From contig CAMYII010000081.1 of assembly GCA_947258385.1 (NCBI GenBank), forward strand, positions 1 through 48,320: 48,320 bases of DNA, written 5' to 3'. This DNA is from Acidiferrobacterales bacterium. Lineage in GTDB: Bacteria; Pseudomonadota; Gammaproteobacteria; Acidiferrobacterales; SZUA-150. This document shows positions 25,569 to 34,595 of this stretch, one piece after another. A program made the position numbers and the translations under genes. Under the pieces are notes generated by a model. The model searched no databases. It worked only from the letters and a program-made list of their open reading frames with translations, and was not told the DNA's origin. Each line of letters begins with the position of its first letter. The stretch's first letter is position 1.

Positions 25569-26080
25569 TCAATGCCGATGGCCCTGACCCGCCGGTTTGC
25601 CGAAGCCGGGAAACTTGCCGCTGGCATACGTTGCGTGGCAGCGAATGCAACCGTCCATGAGCCTGTAGCTGTAAAAGGCGACCAGTTCGCCGTCGTGCCC
25701 GGCCGCCGCCTGCGCCAGACGCCCGGCGTGCTCGTGGAAGGCCGCATCGATTTGCAGGAAACCTTCCGGCAAAGCACGGTGCAGCTCGGCGCGCTCTTTA
25801 CCGCTCAACGCCTGCTTCATGATGAAGCTATCGCGGACCCGCCGGCCGAGATCGTGGAGAGTATGCCAGTCGCCCGCCGCCACCGCCACGACCAGGCGGG
25901 CAGCGCCTCATTCAACGCCCTCATTTCGTCCGTTAACGCCTGTTGCAGTTTCGGCGACAATTGAATGACGGCGTGTGTTTGATCATGGGATTGTGCCCCG
26001 GGCTCCGTCGCCATGACCGACGCCGGGATCAAAACGCTCGACGTCAACATCACCAAGACAAGCACTAACCGTTTCAGCAT
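25569..26080 (-). pseudogene. c-type cytochrome gene interrupted by a frameshift
   Basis: Two overlapping minus-strand frames make up one protein. The first part starts at ATG 26080 (AGGAGT upstream) with a signal peptide ending ASVMA and runs to DEMRALNEALP. The second, in another frame, continues LVVAVAAGDWHTLHDLGRRVRDSF and ends with the heme motif CIRCH and SGKFPGFGKPAG. The switch lies near 25896-25915 and needs one extra base (or loss of two) to restore about 167 residues. The CxxCH near the C-terminus, after a helical region, resembles periplasmic class-II-like cytochromes. It may be a true pseudogene or a sequencing error in a GC-rich run. Translation from either frame alone would not give a secreted cytochrome. 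Confidence 0.8.
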
Positions 26081-26190
26081 AAACGACTCCTTCTCCCGAG
26101 CTCGGCAGCATACCATGGACCGGTGCAGCGTTGACGCCCGCCGGGTGCTTACGCTAGTGTTAGGCGAAATCGCCACCTCACGGAGTCATT

Positions 26191-26427
26191 GTGCCGAAGA
26201 AAAGCGCTATTCCGGATTTCGAAGCCGCCCTGGCCGAGCTGGAAACCCTGGTTGATAAGATGGAAAGCGGTGACCAGAGTCTCGAAGAGGCACTGAAATC
26301 CTTTCAACGCGGCGTCGAATTGACACGCACCTGCCAGCAGGGGTTGAAGGAAGCCGAACAGCAGGTGGAGAAACTGATCAAGGAATCCGAGGATTCGGCC
26401 GCCGAACCCTACTCGTCCGAAAGCTGA
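26191..26427 (+). CDS. xseB: exodeoxyribonuclease VII small subunit
   Basis: The 78-aa product matches XseB: DFEAALAELETLVDKMESGDQSLEEALKSFQRGVELTRTCQ with a helical hairpin and a charged tail. XseB binds XseA to form exonuclease VII, which degrades single-stranded DNA. The start is GTG with GGAG upstream. Two bases after its stop begins ispA, giving the known xseB-ispA-dxs arrangement. The large subunit gene is elsewhere. Confidence 0.95.
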   Translation: MPKKSAIPDFEAALAELETLVDKMESGDQSLEEALKSFQRGVELTRTCQQGLKEAEQQVEKLIKESEDSAAEPYSSES

Positions 26428-26429
26428 TC

Positions 26430-27323
26430 TTGGCACCGCTGTCCGACATTCTCCAGCGCTACCGTGAACAGGTAGAGCGCGCCCTGGAGCTGTTGCTGAC
26501 TCCCCCGGGTACGCCGGCCGGCCCGCTGCACGAGGCCATGCGTTATGCCACCTTAGGCGGCGGCAAGCGTATCCGCGCCAGCCTGGTCTACGCCGCCGGC
26601 GAGGCCCTGGGAACGCAGGGGCCCGGCCTGGATGTCCCGGCCTGCGCGGTGGAGCTGGTACACAGCTACTCGCTGGTCCACGATGATCTGCCCTGTATGG
26701 ACAACGATGACCTGCGTCGCGGCCGACCGAGCTGCCACCGAGCCTATGACGAAGCCACCGCCCTGCTCGCCGGGGATGCCCTGCAGAGCCTGGCATTCGA
26801 GCTGCTCGCGAGCGATGATCGACTGCCGGTCACGCCGGAGTGCCGCTTACGCATGATCGCCACCCTGGCGCAGGCGATCGGCGCCCGGGGCATGGCCGGC
26901 GGCCAGGCCATCGACCTCGCGGCCGTTGGCAGACGCTTGCACCCCGAGGAACTGGAAGTGATGCACCAGCAGAAGACCGGGGCGCTGATCCGCGCCGCCG
27001 TCATGCTGGGTGCGCTGTCGGCCCCGCCCCCGCCCGAGGCGCTGATGACCGGTCTGAGCGATTACGGCGAGGCAATGGGTCTCGCATTTCAGATTGTGGA
27101 CGATATTCTGGATGTTGAAGGCGAGACGGCGAGGCTGGGGAAAACGGCCGGGGCGGACCGCGCCCGGGACAAACCCACGTATCCATCAATACTGGGCCTG
27201 GAGGGCGCCAAGGCCAAGGCGCGGGCACTGCATGCGCTCGCCCTCGAAAGTTTGCGGCCTTTGGGGGATAATGGCCAGGTGCTGGCCGGCATCGCCGATG
27301 TCATCCTCCAGCGGGCGCGGTAG
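26430..27323 (+). CDS. ispA: farnesyl diphosphate synthase
   Basis: IspA condenses isopentenyl diphosphate with DMAPP/GPP to farnesyl diphosphate. The 297-aa protein has the first Asp-rich motif DDLPCMDNDD (about 87-96), GGKRIR, the QKTGALI segment and the second Asp-rich motif DDILD (about 224-228). The start appears to be TTG 26430, two bases after the xseB stop, with no in-frame ATG before the conserved region; translation is likely coupled. The stop is TAG. It supplies the precursor for quinone and peptidoglycan lipid carriers downstream of Dxs. Confidence 0.95.
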   Translation: MAPLSDILQRYREQVERALELLLTPPGTPAGPLHEAMRYATLGGGKRIRASLVYAAGEALGTQGPGLDVPACAVELVHSYSLVHDDLPCMDNDDLRRGRPSCHRAYDEATALLAGDALQSLAFELLASDDRLPVTPECRLRMIATLAQAIGARGMAGGQAIDLAAVGRRLHPEELEVMHQQKTGALIRAAVMLGALSAPPPPEALMTGLSDYGEAMGLAFQIVDDILDVEGETARLGKTAGADRARDKPTYPSILGLEGAKAKARALHALALESLRPLGDNGQVLAGIADVILQRAR

Positions 27324-27329
27324 CGACTG

Positions 27330-29216
27330 ATGAGCGATCAACCAGAGTATGGCTTGTTGCAGCAGATCAATCTGCCGGAAGACCTGCGCCAGCTCGATGA
27401 AGCCAAACTGCCCGCCCTCGCCGAAGACATCCGTCAATTCCTGATCGAAACCATTTCAAGGACTGGGGGGCATCTCGCCGCGGGCCTCGGCACCGTCGAG
27501 CTGACCATCGCCCTGCATTACGTCTATAACACGCCCCATGACCGGCTGGTCTGGGACGTCGGGCATCAAACCTATCCGCACAAGATCCTGACCGGGCGGC
27601 GCGAACGCATGCAGAGCATGCGCCAGGCAGGCGGCCTGTCGGGCTTCCCCAAACGCGAGGAAAGCGCATTCGACACCTTTGGCGTCGGCCATTCCAGCAC
27701 GTCGATCAGCGCCGCGCTCGGCATGGCGGTGGCGGCGGCCCAAGCGCAAAGCGACCGGCGCACGGTGGCCGTGATCGGCGATGGCGCGCTCAGCGGCGGG
27801 ATGGCCTATGAGGCGCTCAACAACGCCGGGGACATGGATGCGGATCTATTGGTCGTCCTGAACGACAACGACATGTCGATCTCGCCCAATGTCGGCGCCA
27901 TGTCCAATTATCTTGCGCGCATTCTCTCGGGCAAGTTCTACACCCGCATGCGCTCGAGCAGCAAGACCGTGTTGCGCACCATCCCGCCGGTCTGGGAGCT
28001 GGCCAAGCGCGCCGAGGAGCACGTGAAGGGCATGCTGATGCCGGGCACGCTGTTCGAAGAGCTGGGGTTCAACTATATCGGGCCGATCGACGGTCACGAC
28101 ATCAAGACCCTGGTGCGCACCTTGAGAAACCTGAAAGACCAGACCGGCCCCCGCTTCCTGCACGTGGTCACCCGCAAGGGCAAGGGCTATGAGCCGGCGG
28201 AAGGCGATCCCTGCGTCTACCACGGCGTCACCCCGTTCGACCCCGCCACCGGCAAGATGGAAAAAAAACCCACGGGCAAGACCTATACGCAGGTGTTCGG
28301 TGAATGGCTGTGCGACATGGCGCAGCAGGACTCGCGGCTGATCGGCATCACCCCGGCGATGCGCGAGGGCTCCGGACTGGTAAGCTTCTCCGAGCAGTTC
28401 CCGCAGCGGTATTTCGACGTCGGAATCGCCGAGCAACACGCGCTTACCTTCGCCGCCGGGCTTGCCTGCGAAGGCCTGAAACCGGTGGTGGCGATCTACT
28501 CGACCTTCCTGCAGCGCGCCTACGATCAACTCATCCATGATATCTGCCTGCAGAACCTGCCGGTCATGTTCGCCATCGATCGGGCCGGGCTGGTCGGTGC
28601 GGACGGCGCCACCCACGCCGGCAGCTTTGATCTGAGCTACCTGCGTGCCCTGCCCAATCTCTGCCTCATGGCCCCGGCTGACGAGAACGAGTGCCGGCAA
28701 ATGCTCTACACCGCGTACCGCATAGAGGGACCCGCCGCCGTGCGCTACCCGCGCGGCAGCGGCCCCGGTGTCGCGGTCAAAAAGACCCTGCAGGCGCTGC
28801 CAGTCGGCCAGGCCGAGCTCCGCAAGCAGGGCCAACGCATCGCCATCCTTGCCTTCGGCAGTATGCTGGCGCCGGCGCTGGCCGCCGGGCAATCGCTCAA
28901 CGCCACGGTGGTCAATATGCGCTTCATCAAGCCGCTGGATGAGGCATTGGTGCTGAACCTCGCCCGGGACCACGGGTTACTCGTCACGGTCGAGGAAAAT
29001 ACGCTCCAGGGTGGCGCCGGCAGCGCCGTCGACGAATGTCTGGCCGCCGCGGGATTGCGGCCGCGGCTGCTCAACCTCGGCCTCCCGGACCGCTTTCTGG
29101 CGCACGGGGACCCACAAGCGATGCTGGCCGAATGCGGCTTGGATGCCGAGGGCATCCGGCGTAGCATATTGCGGGCCGTCCCGGTGGAGCTTGCCGCAGT
29201 ATTAGGATCCGCTTAA
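27330..29216 (+). CDS. dxs: 1-deoxy-D-xylulose-5-phosphate synthase
   Basis: Dxs (628 aa) makes DXP from pyruvate and glyceraldehyde 3-phosphate, the first step of the MEP isoprenoid pathway. The TPP motif [18 protein letters not shown] (about 151-168), the H-x-x-P-x-K start [16 protein letters not shown], and the C-terminal transketolase domain ([17 protein letters not shown]) are all present. It starts six bases after ispA and is followed by a candidate promoter for folE2. Length is normal for the family. Confidence 0.97.
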   Translation: MSDQPEYGLLQQINLPEDLRQLDEAKLPALAEDIRQFLIETISRTGGHLAAGLGTVELTIALHYVYNTPHDRLVWDVGHQTYPHKILTGRRERMQSMRQAGGLSGFPKREESAFDTFGVGHSSTSISAALGMAVAAAQAQSDRRTVAVIGDGALSGGMAYEALNNAGDMDADLLVVLNDNDMSISPNVGAMSNYLARILSGKFYTRMRSSSKTVLRTIPPVWELAKRAEEHVKGMLMPGTLFEELGFNYIGPIDGHDIKTLVRTLRNLKDQTGPRFLHVVTRKGKGYEPAEGDPCVYHGVTPFDPATGKMEKKPTGKTYTQVFGEWLCDMAQQDSRLIGITPAMREGSGLVSFSEQFPQRYFDVGIAEQHALTFAAGLACEGLKPVVAIYSTFLQRAYDQLIHDICLQNLPVMFAIDRAGLVGADGATHAGSFDLSYLRALPNLCLMAPADENECRQMLYTAYRIEGPAAVRYPRGSGPGVAVKKTLQALPVGQAELRKQGQRIAILAFGSMLAPALAAGQSLNATVVNMRFIKPLDEALVLNLARDHGLLVTVEENTLQGGAGSAVDECLAAAGLRPRLLNLGLPDRFLAHGDPQAMLAECGLDAEGIRRSILRAVPVELAAVLGSA

Positions 29217-29238
29217 ACTTACGGCGGTTATACCCGAG

Positions 29239-29244
29239 TATAAT
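29239..29244 (+). promoter_or_regulatory. candidate -10 element before folE2
   Basis: A perfect TATAAT lies 68 bp before the folE2 start codon. The sequence where a -35 should be (about 29215-29222) is poor, so a partial or activator-dependent promoter is possible. Confidence 0.35.
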
Positions 29245-29311
29245 AGTCAGGATTGAGCGTCATTACCTTTCGTCCGCGCACAACCAGGCCCGAACCAGCG
29301 AGTCAGATCTC

Positions 29312-30127
29312 ATGCAAGTGAAAAGCAAAATCCAGCCGATCCCCATCGCCGACGTCCAGAACACGCCGGATACCCGCCGGCTCCCGATCGACAAAGTGGG
29401 CATCAAGGAGATCCGCCACCCGATCAGGGTCAAGGACAAGGGCCAGGGCGAGCAGCATACGATCGCCTGCTTCAACATGTACGTTGAGCTGCCGCACAAC
29501 TTCAAGGGCACCCATATGTCGCGGTTCGTCGAAATCCTGAATAATCACGAACCGGAAATCTCGGTGGAGTCGTTCAAGGATATGCTCCAGGAAATGACGC
29601 AGCGCCTGGAGGCCGAAACCGGTCATATCGAGATGAGCTTTCCGTATTTCATCAACAAGAAGGCGCCGATCTCCAGCGTTCAGAGCCTGATGGACTATCA
29701 GGTGAGCTTCACCGGCGAAATCAACGGCGGCGGCCATACCATGACCATTAAGGTCGTCGTCCCGGTGACCAGTCTCTGCCCCTGCTCCAAGAAGATCTCG
29801 GACTACGGCGCCCACAACCAGCGCTCCCATGTCACGCTCTCGGTCACCACCAACAGTTTCGTGTGGGTGGAAGACCTGATCGAGCTGGTGGAACAGGAGG
29901 CGAGCTGCGAGCTCTACGGACTGCTGAAACGCCCGGATGAAAAATACGTGACCGAACGCGCCTACGACAATCCAAAATTCGTCGAGGACATGGTGCGCGA
30001 CATCGCCGCCAGGCTCAATGCCGACGACCGCATCGACGCCTATACGGTGGAATCGGAGAACTTCGAGTCGATCCACAACCACTCGGCCTATGCCATGATC
30101 AGCAAGGACAAGCGTCAGGACCGGTGA
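29312..30127 (+). CDS. folE2: GTP cyclohydrolase FolE2 (type IB)
   Basis: FolE2 (GTP cyclohydrolase IB, COG1469) makes 7,8-dihydroneopterin triphosphate for folate and related cofactors, and can replace FolE under zinc limitation. The 271-aa product has [13 protein letters not shown] near its start, [16 protein letters not shown], the metal- and catalysis-related [21 protein letters not shown] and the HNHSAYA C-terminal segment. No Zur box was seen upstream. In several gammaproteobacteria folE2 lies next to dxs, as here. Confidence 0.95.
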   Translation: MQVKSKIQPIPIADVQNTPDTRRLPIDKVGIKEIRHPIRVKDKGQGEQHTIACFNMYVELPHNFKGTHMSRFVEILNNHEPEISVESFKDMLQEMTQRLEAETGHIEMSFPYFINKKAPISSVQSLMDYQVSFTGEINGGGHTMTIKVVVPVTSLCPCSKKISDYGAHNQRSHVTLSVTTNSFVWVEDLIELVEQEASCELYGLLKRPDEKYVTERAYDNPKFVEDMVRDIAARLNADDRIDAYTVESENFESIHNHSAYAMISKDKRQDR

Positions 30128-30171
30128 TACGAAAGGTGCGGGCGGGTTAGTATCCCACAGCCGATCAGGGT

Positions 30172-32421
30172 TCAACCGACCGCCGAGCGCAACGGTGGCT
30201 GCTCCGGCATGTCGAGCGGCTCGCCGATATATCTGCCTTGCAGATAATCCGCACCGTAGGCCTTGACCAGGCGCATGCTCTTGCGATCCTGCACGGATTC
30301 GATCACGGTTTTCTTGCCCAGCACCCGCGCGATCTCGATAATCGCCCGGACCATCGCCTGGTCGATCGGATTTTTGTGCAGCTGCGTCACAAACGATCCG
30401 TCGATCTTGATGAACTCCACAGGCAGGTGCTTCAGGTAATTGAATGAGCTGAACCCCACGCCGAAATCATCCAGCGCGAAACGACAGCCGAGCTCACTGA
30501 GCGATTGCATGATACCGCTTGCCCTGTCCATATAGCGCACCGCGACCTGTTCCGTAATCTCGAAAATAATCGATGACGGCGGCAGTTGATTGCGCAACAG
30601 GTGTTCCTTGATCATGTCCGCAAACGACAGATCCTCGAAAACCTGGCCTGAAAGATTGATCGAGAAGGCCAGGTCGCGTCCCGCGGCGCGGTACCCGGCC
30701 AGCGCCCCCATGGCATGGGCGATTACCCAGTGGTCGATATCGACAAGCAGCCCGAAGCGCTCGGCAACGGGAAAGAAGACCTCGGGCAGAATGGGCGTTC
30801 CGTTCTTGCCCGGCATGCGCAAGAGCACCTCATACATTTCCCGATCACCTCCTGAGGTGCTGACAATCGGCTGATAATACAACTGCAAGCGGTTCTCCCG
30901 CACCACATCCTTGATCCGTTGGGCCCAGCCAATGTCGGTCTCACGCGAACGCATGTCCTTGGCATTGGCATCATAAAAATGATAACGGTTTCGTCCTCGG
31001 GCCTTGGCGGCATAGCAGGCGATGTCCGCCTGGGTGACGAATTCCTCCCCGGCGAACCGGTCCGAATCGATCATGGTAATGCCGATGCTGCAATAGACGT
31101 TGAATTTCTTCCCGCCTTCAATAAAACAATAATCCTTCATAATCGCATTGATCGATCTGGCGATCTCCTCGGCGCCCTGTCGGCCCGCCCTGCGGGCCAG
31201 AACGGTAAACTCATCACCGCCGAAGCGGGCACAGATATCCTGTTCCCGCAGGCGCTCTTTCAATAGACCGGCCACCTGCACCAGCAAACGGTCGCCGGCG
31301 GCGTGCCCGAGGGCGTCGTTGACATATTTGAAGCGGTCAAGATCAATAAAAAGGATAGCGCTGGGGGTGTCCTCGCGGGCGAAGAGCTCGACCTCCTTTT
31401 CCACCTGTTTGCAAAAATATACGCGGTTGGGCAGCCCGGTCAACGCATCATATTCAGCCAGCCGGCGCAACGTGTCGTCGCGTTCCTTCAAGGCCCTGAT
31501 GGTTGTATTCAGGGCGTCACTGATGACCGCGATCTCCGTATCACCGTTGCTCTCGACACTGACGTTGGTCTCGCCGTTGGCGAGCCTCGCCAGCGGAGTC
31601 TGCAGGTCGGTCAACGGCGCCAGCGCCTTCCTTATCAACTGCCGTCCCGCGATGAGGCAAAACAGGAATACGATGGCGATGACAACGCTGCCGAGCGCGA
31701 CATACCTCAGGAACTGTCCCCGGTAATAGCGATGATCCATCCCGAACTCAATGAACCCGATCACCTTGACGGTCTCCCGTTGCCCGTCAAGACTGAAGTC
31801 AAACAGGCCATCATTGGCGATTGAGCGAATACGAACGGGAGCAAGAATACGGGCATAATCACCCGCCACATCCTCATTGTCGAGAAACAGATGGGCCTGC
31901 TGTGTAGCGGCGAGGGCTGTCGTCAGCCTTTGTAAATAGTCTCCATCAAGTGGGGCGACAACCGGATCTTTTACCCGCCCAAACTCAGCCAGAATCTTCT
32001 TACCGGTGGTGTCGTAATAACGGACAAATACGATCTCAGGAAAATTCTTGATGTGTTTATCCATGTCCAGCAAGGCCTTACCTTTGCGCGACACATAAAG
32101 CGGCGTACCCAACTCATCGAATTCGGCCACCCACTGATTCGCCTGTTTGCGCAGGCTGTCATCAACAATATTACTGGCGATCCACCACAGGCCGCCTACG
32201 GCGACCAGATAGACCAGAATTGTCCCGACCAGTAGCAGGACCGAAAGTTTGCCAAAAAGGCTGCGCCTGATGGAACCGGGCAGCAACCATTCAAAACCGG
32301 CCAGCCACAACGCCCAAAGACGGTCCAGTGTGAGCCTTGCCCAGTGTCTGAACACTCTGGTCATTGTGCTTAGCGATTCGCGTGAAAAGCGCGGCGCCGT
32401 TTTCCCGGGCTTACGGGGCAT
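30172..32421 (-). CDS. membrane-bound GGDEF-EAL protein
   Basis: The 749-aa product contains a membrane helix (about 61-83), a periplasmic sensor region (about 84-240), a second helix (about 241-259), a HAMP-like linker (260-315), a GGDEF domain and an EAL domain. GGDEF at 401-405 is intact, and an inhibitory I-site REQD (392-395) lies exactly five residues before it. The EAL motif reads EVL (531-533); INLS, ITEQ, LDDFG and KIDGSF are kept, while the usual E-x-V-E reads ESVQ and the late Q of QG is present. It could therefore make and break cyclic di-GMP. Its start overlaps the end of the ligand-binding lipoprotein gene by 11 bases, suggesting that protein is its periplasmic partner. Confidence 0.93.
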   Translation of the reverse strand: MPRKPGKTAPRFSRESLSTMTRVFRHWARLTLDRLWALWLAGFEWLLPGSIRRSLFGKLSVLLLVGTILVYLVAVGGLWWIASNIVDDSLRKQANQWVAEFDELGTPLYVSRKGKALLDMDKHIKNFPEIVFVRYYDTTGKKILAEFGRVKDPVVAPLDGDYLQRLTTALAATQQAHLFLDNEDVAGDYARILAPVRIRSIANDGLFDFSLDGQRETVKVIGFIEFGMDHRYYRGQFLRYVALGSVVIAIVFLFCLIAGRQLIRKALAPLTDLQTPLARLANGETNVSVESNGDTEIAVISDALNTTIRALKERDDTLRRLAEYDALTGLPNRVYFCKQVEKEVELFAREDTPSAILFIDLDRFKYVNDALGHAAGDRLLVQVAGLLKERLREQDICARFGGDEFTVLARRAGRQGAEEIARSINAIMKDYCFIEGGKKFNVYCSIGITMIDSDRFAGEEFVTQADIACYAAKARGRNRYHFYDANAKDMRSRETDIGWAQRIKDVVRENRLQLYYQPIVSTSGGDREMYEVLLRMPGKNGTPILPEVFFPVAERFGLLVDIDHWVIAHAMGALAGYRAAGRDLAFSINLSGQVFEDLSFADMIKEHLLRNQLPPSSIIFEITEQVAVRYMDRASGIMQSLSELGCRFALDDFGVGFSSFNYLKHLPVEFIKIDGSFVTQLHKNPIDQAMVRAIIEIARVLGKKTVIESVQDRKSMRLVKAYGADYLQGRYIGEPLDMPEQPPLRSAVG

Positions 32422-33379
32422 AGATCTCCCCTTTGAAATCGGTCGGCAGCCCCAACCCCAATCGCTTCATCATGACGGGATTGACCATAATTGTTGCACG
32501 ATTCAGCGGCCACACCGCCGACCCGGGGACATTATTAGAGGATGCCGCCGCCTGCTCGAGCCGTCGCAAGGCCTTGGCCGCAATCTCCGCTTCCTGGCTC
32601 TCGGCACTCATGAGCCCGCCGAGCCGCATCAGCTTTGGATTGAAGACCAAGACCTGTTTGCCATGTTTGGCGCTGTAGGTCAGCAGGTCACGTATGGCCT
32701 GCATACTGAGTATGCGGTTATCTGGCAACAGCCAGAGTCCCTGAATCTCGGGGCTCAGTCGCTTGTAGGTATAGAGCAGGTCCTTGTCCGAGGCGACCTG
32801 CCGGTGCACGAGTACGAGACCATTCGACTTGGCAGCGGCACGCGCCTGGCGAAGCAGGCCGTGCATGTCTGCGCCGGTGATCACGCCGATGTGCGTCAAG
32901 CTCGGATCCAGGGCCTTCCAGGCGCGGAACTGCTTATGCACCGAAGGAATCGCGCTCACACCTTTCATCCACGGAGTCACCAGATCATGCGATTCGTAAT
33001 TAAAGACCTGGCAAAAGATGACCCGCTTGCCGCGCAGGCCTCGTGCCATGTTTGCCGCCGGCAGGCCGACCGCGACGACAAACGGTGATGAGGAACGGGC
33101 GATCGCTTTCCGCACGAGCTCACGCCCGCCGCCGGCCAGGCTATACACCCTTACACCACCGCCATGCCGCCGGCGTATGATGTTCGCCACCCGCGTGAAG
33201 GCAGGTGAATCCTGACTCACGAGCACGGCTATCTCGCCCGTGGCCCGAGGTGTCGGTGCGGTGACGCAACTGGTCAGCAGGACGCACAGCGACAGCAGCG
33301 GGATTGCCCAATGCACCCGCGTCAAGCGCAATTGTGTCCAACTTGCGGGCCGTGCGGCCCTGGTTCCACCCCGTTTCAC
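32411..33379 (-). CDS. ABC substrate-binding-like lipoprotein, sensor partner
   Basis: The 322-aa product has a lipoprotein signal (LCVLLTSC, Cys about 38) and a periplasmic-binding fold of the ABC_sub_bind (TrpX-like) type: IAVLVSQDSPAFTRVANII, then VVAVGLPAANMARGLRGKRVIFCQV, then HIGVITGADMHGLLRQA and QEAEIAAKALRRLEQ. No permease or ATPase accompanies it. Its 3' end overlaps the GGDEF-EAL gene, so it more likely presents a ligand to that sensor than feeds a transporter. The ligand is unknown. Confidence 0.85.
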   Translation of the reverse strand: MKRGGTRAARPASWTQLRLTRVHWAIPLLSLCVLLTSCVTAPTPRATGEIAVLVSQDSPAFTRVANIIRRRHGGGVRVYSLAGGGRELVRKAIARSSSPFVVAVGLPAANMARGLRGKRVIFCQVFNYESHDLVTPWMKGVSAIPSVHKQFRAWKALDPSLTHIGVITGADMHGLLRQARAAAKSNGLVLVHRQVASDKDLLYTYKRLSPEIQGLWLLPDNRILSMQAIRDLLTYSAKHGKQVLVFNPKLMRLGGLMSAESQEAEIAAKALRRLEQAAASSNNVPGSAVWPLNRATIMVNPVMMKRLGLGLPTDFKGEIYAP

Positions 33380-33657
33380 TGTACGCAGACCCCCTCAGTC
33401 ATGGCCAGCGCGCCGTTGCCGGCTGGCCCGAACAACCCGTTTGGTGTCAGTACACGCGCCATCTGGGACGCAGCCACGGATTCCTGTTTCTTGGCGTGCT
33501 TGTTCTAAATAGAGAGCATGATCCATGCCAGCCGACATGAAACCGGCTCAATTGGTGATAAGTGCTTATTATCTTTGCAGAAAGATGAGGAGACCGAGCC
33601 GCTAGCGCCGCGTCGCGAGAGCCATGGCCAGACCGGCCACCGGAAGGATTTTCGTCT

Positions 33658-33683
33658 AGCAGGGCGTTGAAAAACACCCTGCT
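33658..33683. other. 7-bp hairpin at the edge of repeat family B
   Basis: AGCAGGG (33658-33664) and CCCTGCT (33677-33683) form a perfect stem. It may mark the border of the repeat that follows. Confidence 0.4.
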
Positions 33684-33721
33684 AAGCGCCGCAAGGATGC
33701 GCCGGGCAGGAAGCCCAAGTG

Positions 33722-33816
33722 CCGCGAAGGCCATGGACGACGCCCAAGGATGGGCTAGTGTCGCGAGAGGCCAAGGATGGCCGGAGCGACCGACGCCCAA
33801 GGATGGGCTAGTGTCG
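33722..33816. repeat. dispersed repeat family B, copy 1, internally repeated
   Basis: The core GACGCCCAAGGATGGGCTAG occurs twice (from about 33739 and 33792), separated by GTGTCGCGAGAGGCCAAGG and a TGGCCGGAGCGAC stretch. The whole segment closely matches 45674-45743. It is non-coding with no known product. Confidence 0.7.
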
Positions 33817-33873
33817 GCGCCCAACGGAAGTCCCCTTGGGGGGCAGGAGCGACCGGACTTTTTCAATATTCTG

Positions 33874-34527
33874 CTAGTACCTGCGCATCAACTCCATTTT
33901 GTTGCCTTCGCGCTTCATGTTGAGACGGCCGAGAAATGACATGCCCAAAAGAATATCGGTCGGATAAGGGCCTTCGATGACACCCGCGTCAATATTGTGC
34001 AAGGCAATGCCACCGACCTTGACCGTGTTCAGCTTCACATAATACACCGGCACGACGCCCGAGGCGGTCGTGGCCAACCCTTGTTTGCCCAAAGACGTGT
34101 AGTCCAGACCGATACGAGCAGCCGCCACGCTGTTCATGGCGATACTGGTGGCACCCGTATCGACGAGAAACGTGACCGCAATGCCATTGATGCTTCCGGT
34201 GGCGAAAAAATGTCCGCTCGGATCCGCCCACAGAACAGTGCTCGCCAAACTCGATCCCGAAGCCGCGGACCCGGAGACGACGCCGAGCTTTAATATCTCC
34301 CGCTGCCCTTGGATTTCCACCTCGGCGACTTCGGTTTCCGTATCCGTGCGGATGAGCGTGACCCCTTCGGGGCTGGTCTCCTGCTCCGACAATACCCGGC
34401 GCTTGCCATCGACCATGAGAATCGCCTTGCCCTTGAACAGCGCGTAGAGCGAGAGTTTCTCCACCGCCGGCGCCTGCGCGCACAGGCACAGTAACAAGGC
34501 CAATATGAACAGGCGTTTGCTTGTCAT
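33874..34527 (-). CDS. retropepsin-like aspartic protease, clan AA
   Basis: The 217-aa product from ATG 34527 has a signal peptide (ILALLLCLCAQAPA). The catalytic motif VDTGATSIAMNS lies near 130-141, with a matching second half DILLGMSFLGRL. This is the single-domain, retroviral-type protease of the TIGR02281-like group found in many proteobacteria, probably active as a dimer in the periplasm. An ATG at 34554, with no clear ribosome-binding site, would add nine residues. It is divergent from the glutamine amidotransferase gene. Confidence 0.85.
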   Translation of the reverse strand: MTSKRLFILALLLCLCAQAPAVEKLSLYALFKGKAILMVDGKRRVLSEQETSPEGVTLIRTDTETEVAEVEIQGQREILKLGVVSGSAASGSSLASTVLWADPSGHFFATGSINGIAVTFLVDTGATSIAMNSVAAARIGLDYTSLGKQGLATTASGVVPVYYVKLNTVKVGGIALHNIDAGVIEGPYPTDILLGMSFLGRLNMKREGNKMELMRRY

Positions 34528-34554
34528 CGCACCATCCCGGTATGACGTGGCCAT

Positions 34555-34592
34555 GAGACTTACAATATAGGAGACTTACAATATAATTGTAA
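34555..34592. promoter_or_regulatory. 16-bp direct repeat and dyad at divergent promoters
   Basis: GAGACTTACAATATA occurs at 34555-34569 and 34571-34585. The second copy is part of the dyad TTACAAT-ATA-ATTGTAA (34576-34592). On the plus strand, CTTACA (34559-34564) and TATAAT (34582-34587) are 17 bp apart, placing the start of transcription next to ATG 34596. On the minus strand the same DNA gives TATATT elements for the protease gene. It looks like an operator placed over two divergent promoters. Confidence 0.55.
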
Positions 34593-34595
34593 TCC

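Larger units (their letters stand above)
33380..33873. other. 494-bp intergenic region with repeats
   Basis: No gene was found. The region carries a hairpin at 33658-33683 and repeat family B at 33722-33816. It lies upstream of the minus-strand lipoprotein gene and downstream of the minus-strand protease gene. The promoter of the lipoprotein-GGDEF unit should lie near 33380-33550 but is not obvious. Confidence 0.5.

Noticed and set aside
33447-33866. 139-codon minus-strand frame over repeat family B
   Set aside because: It is a translation of the repeat, with no domain and no start signal.
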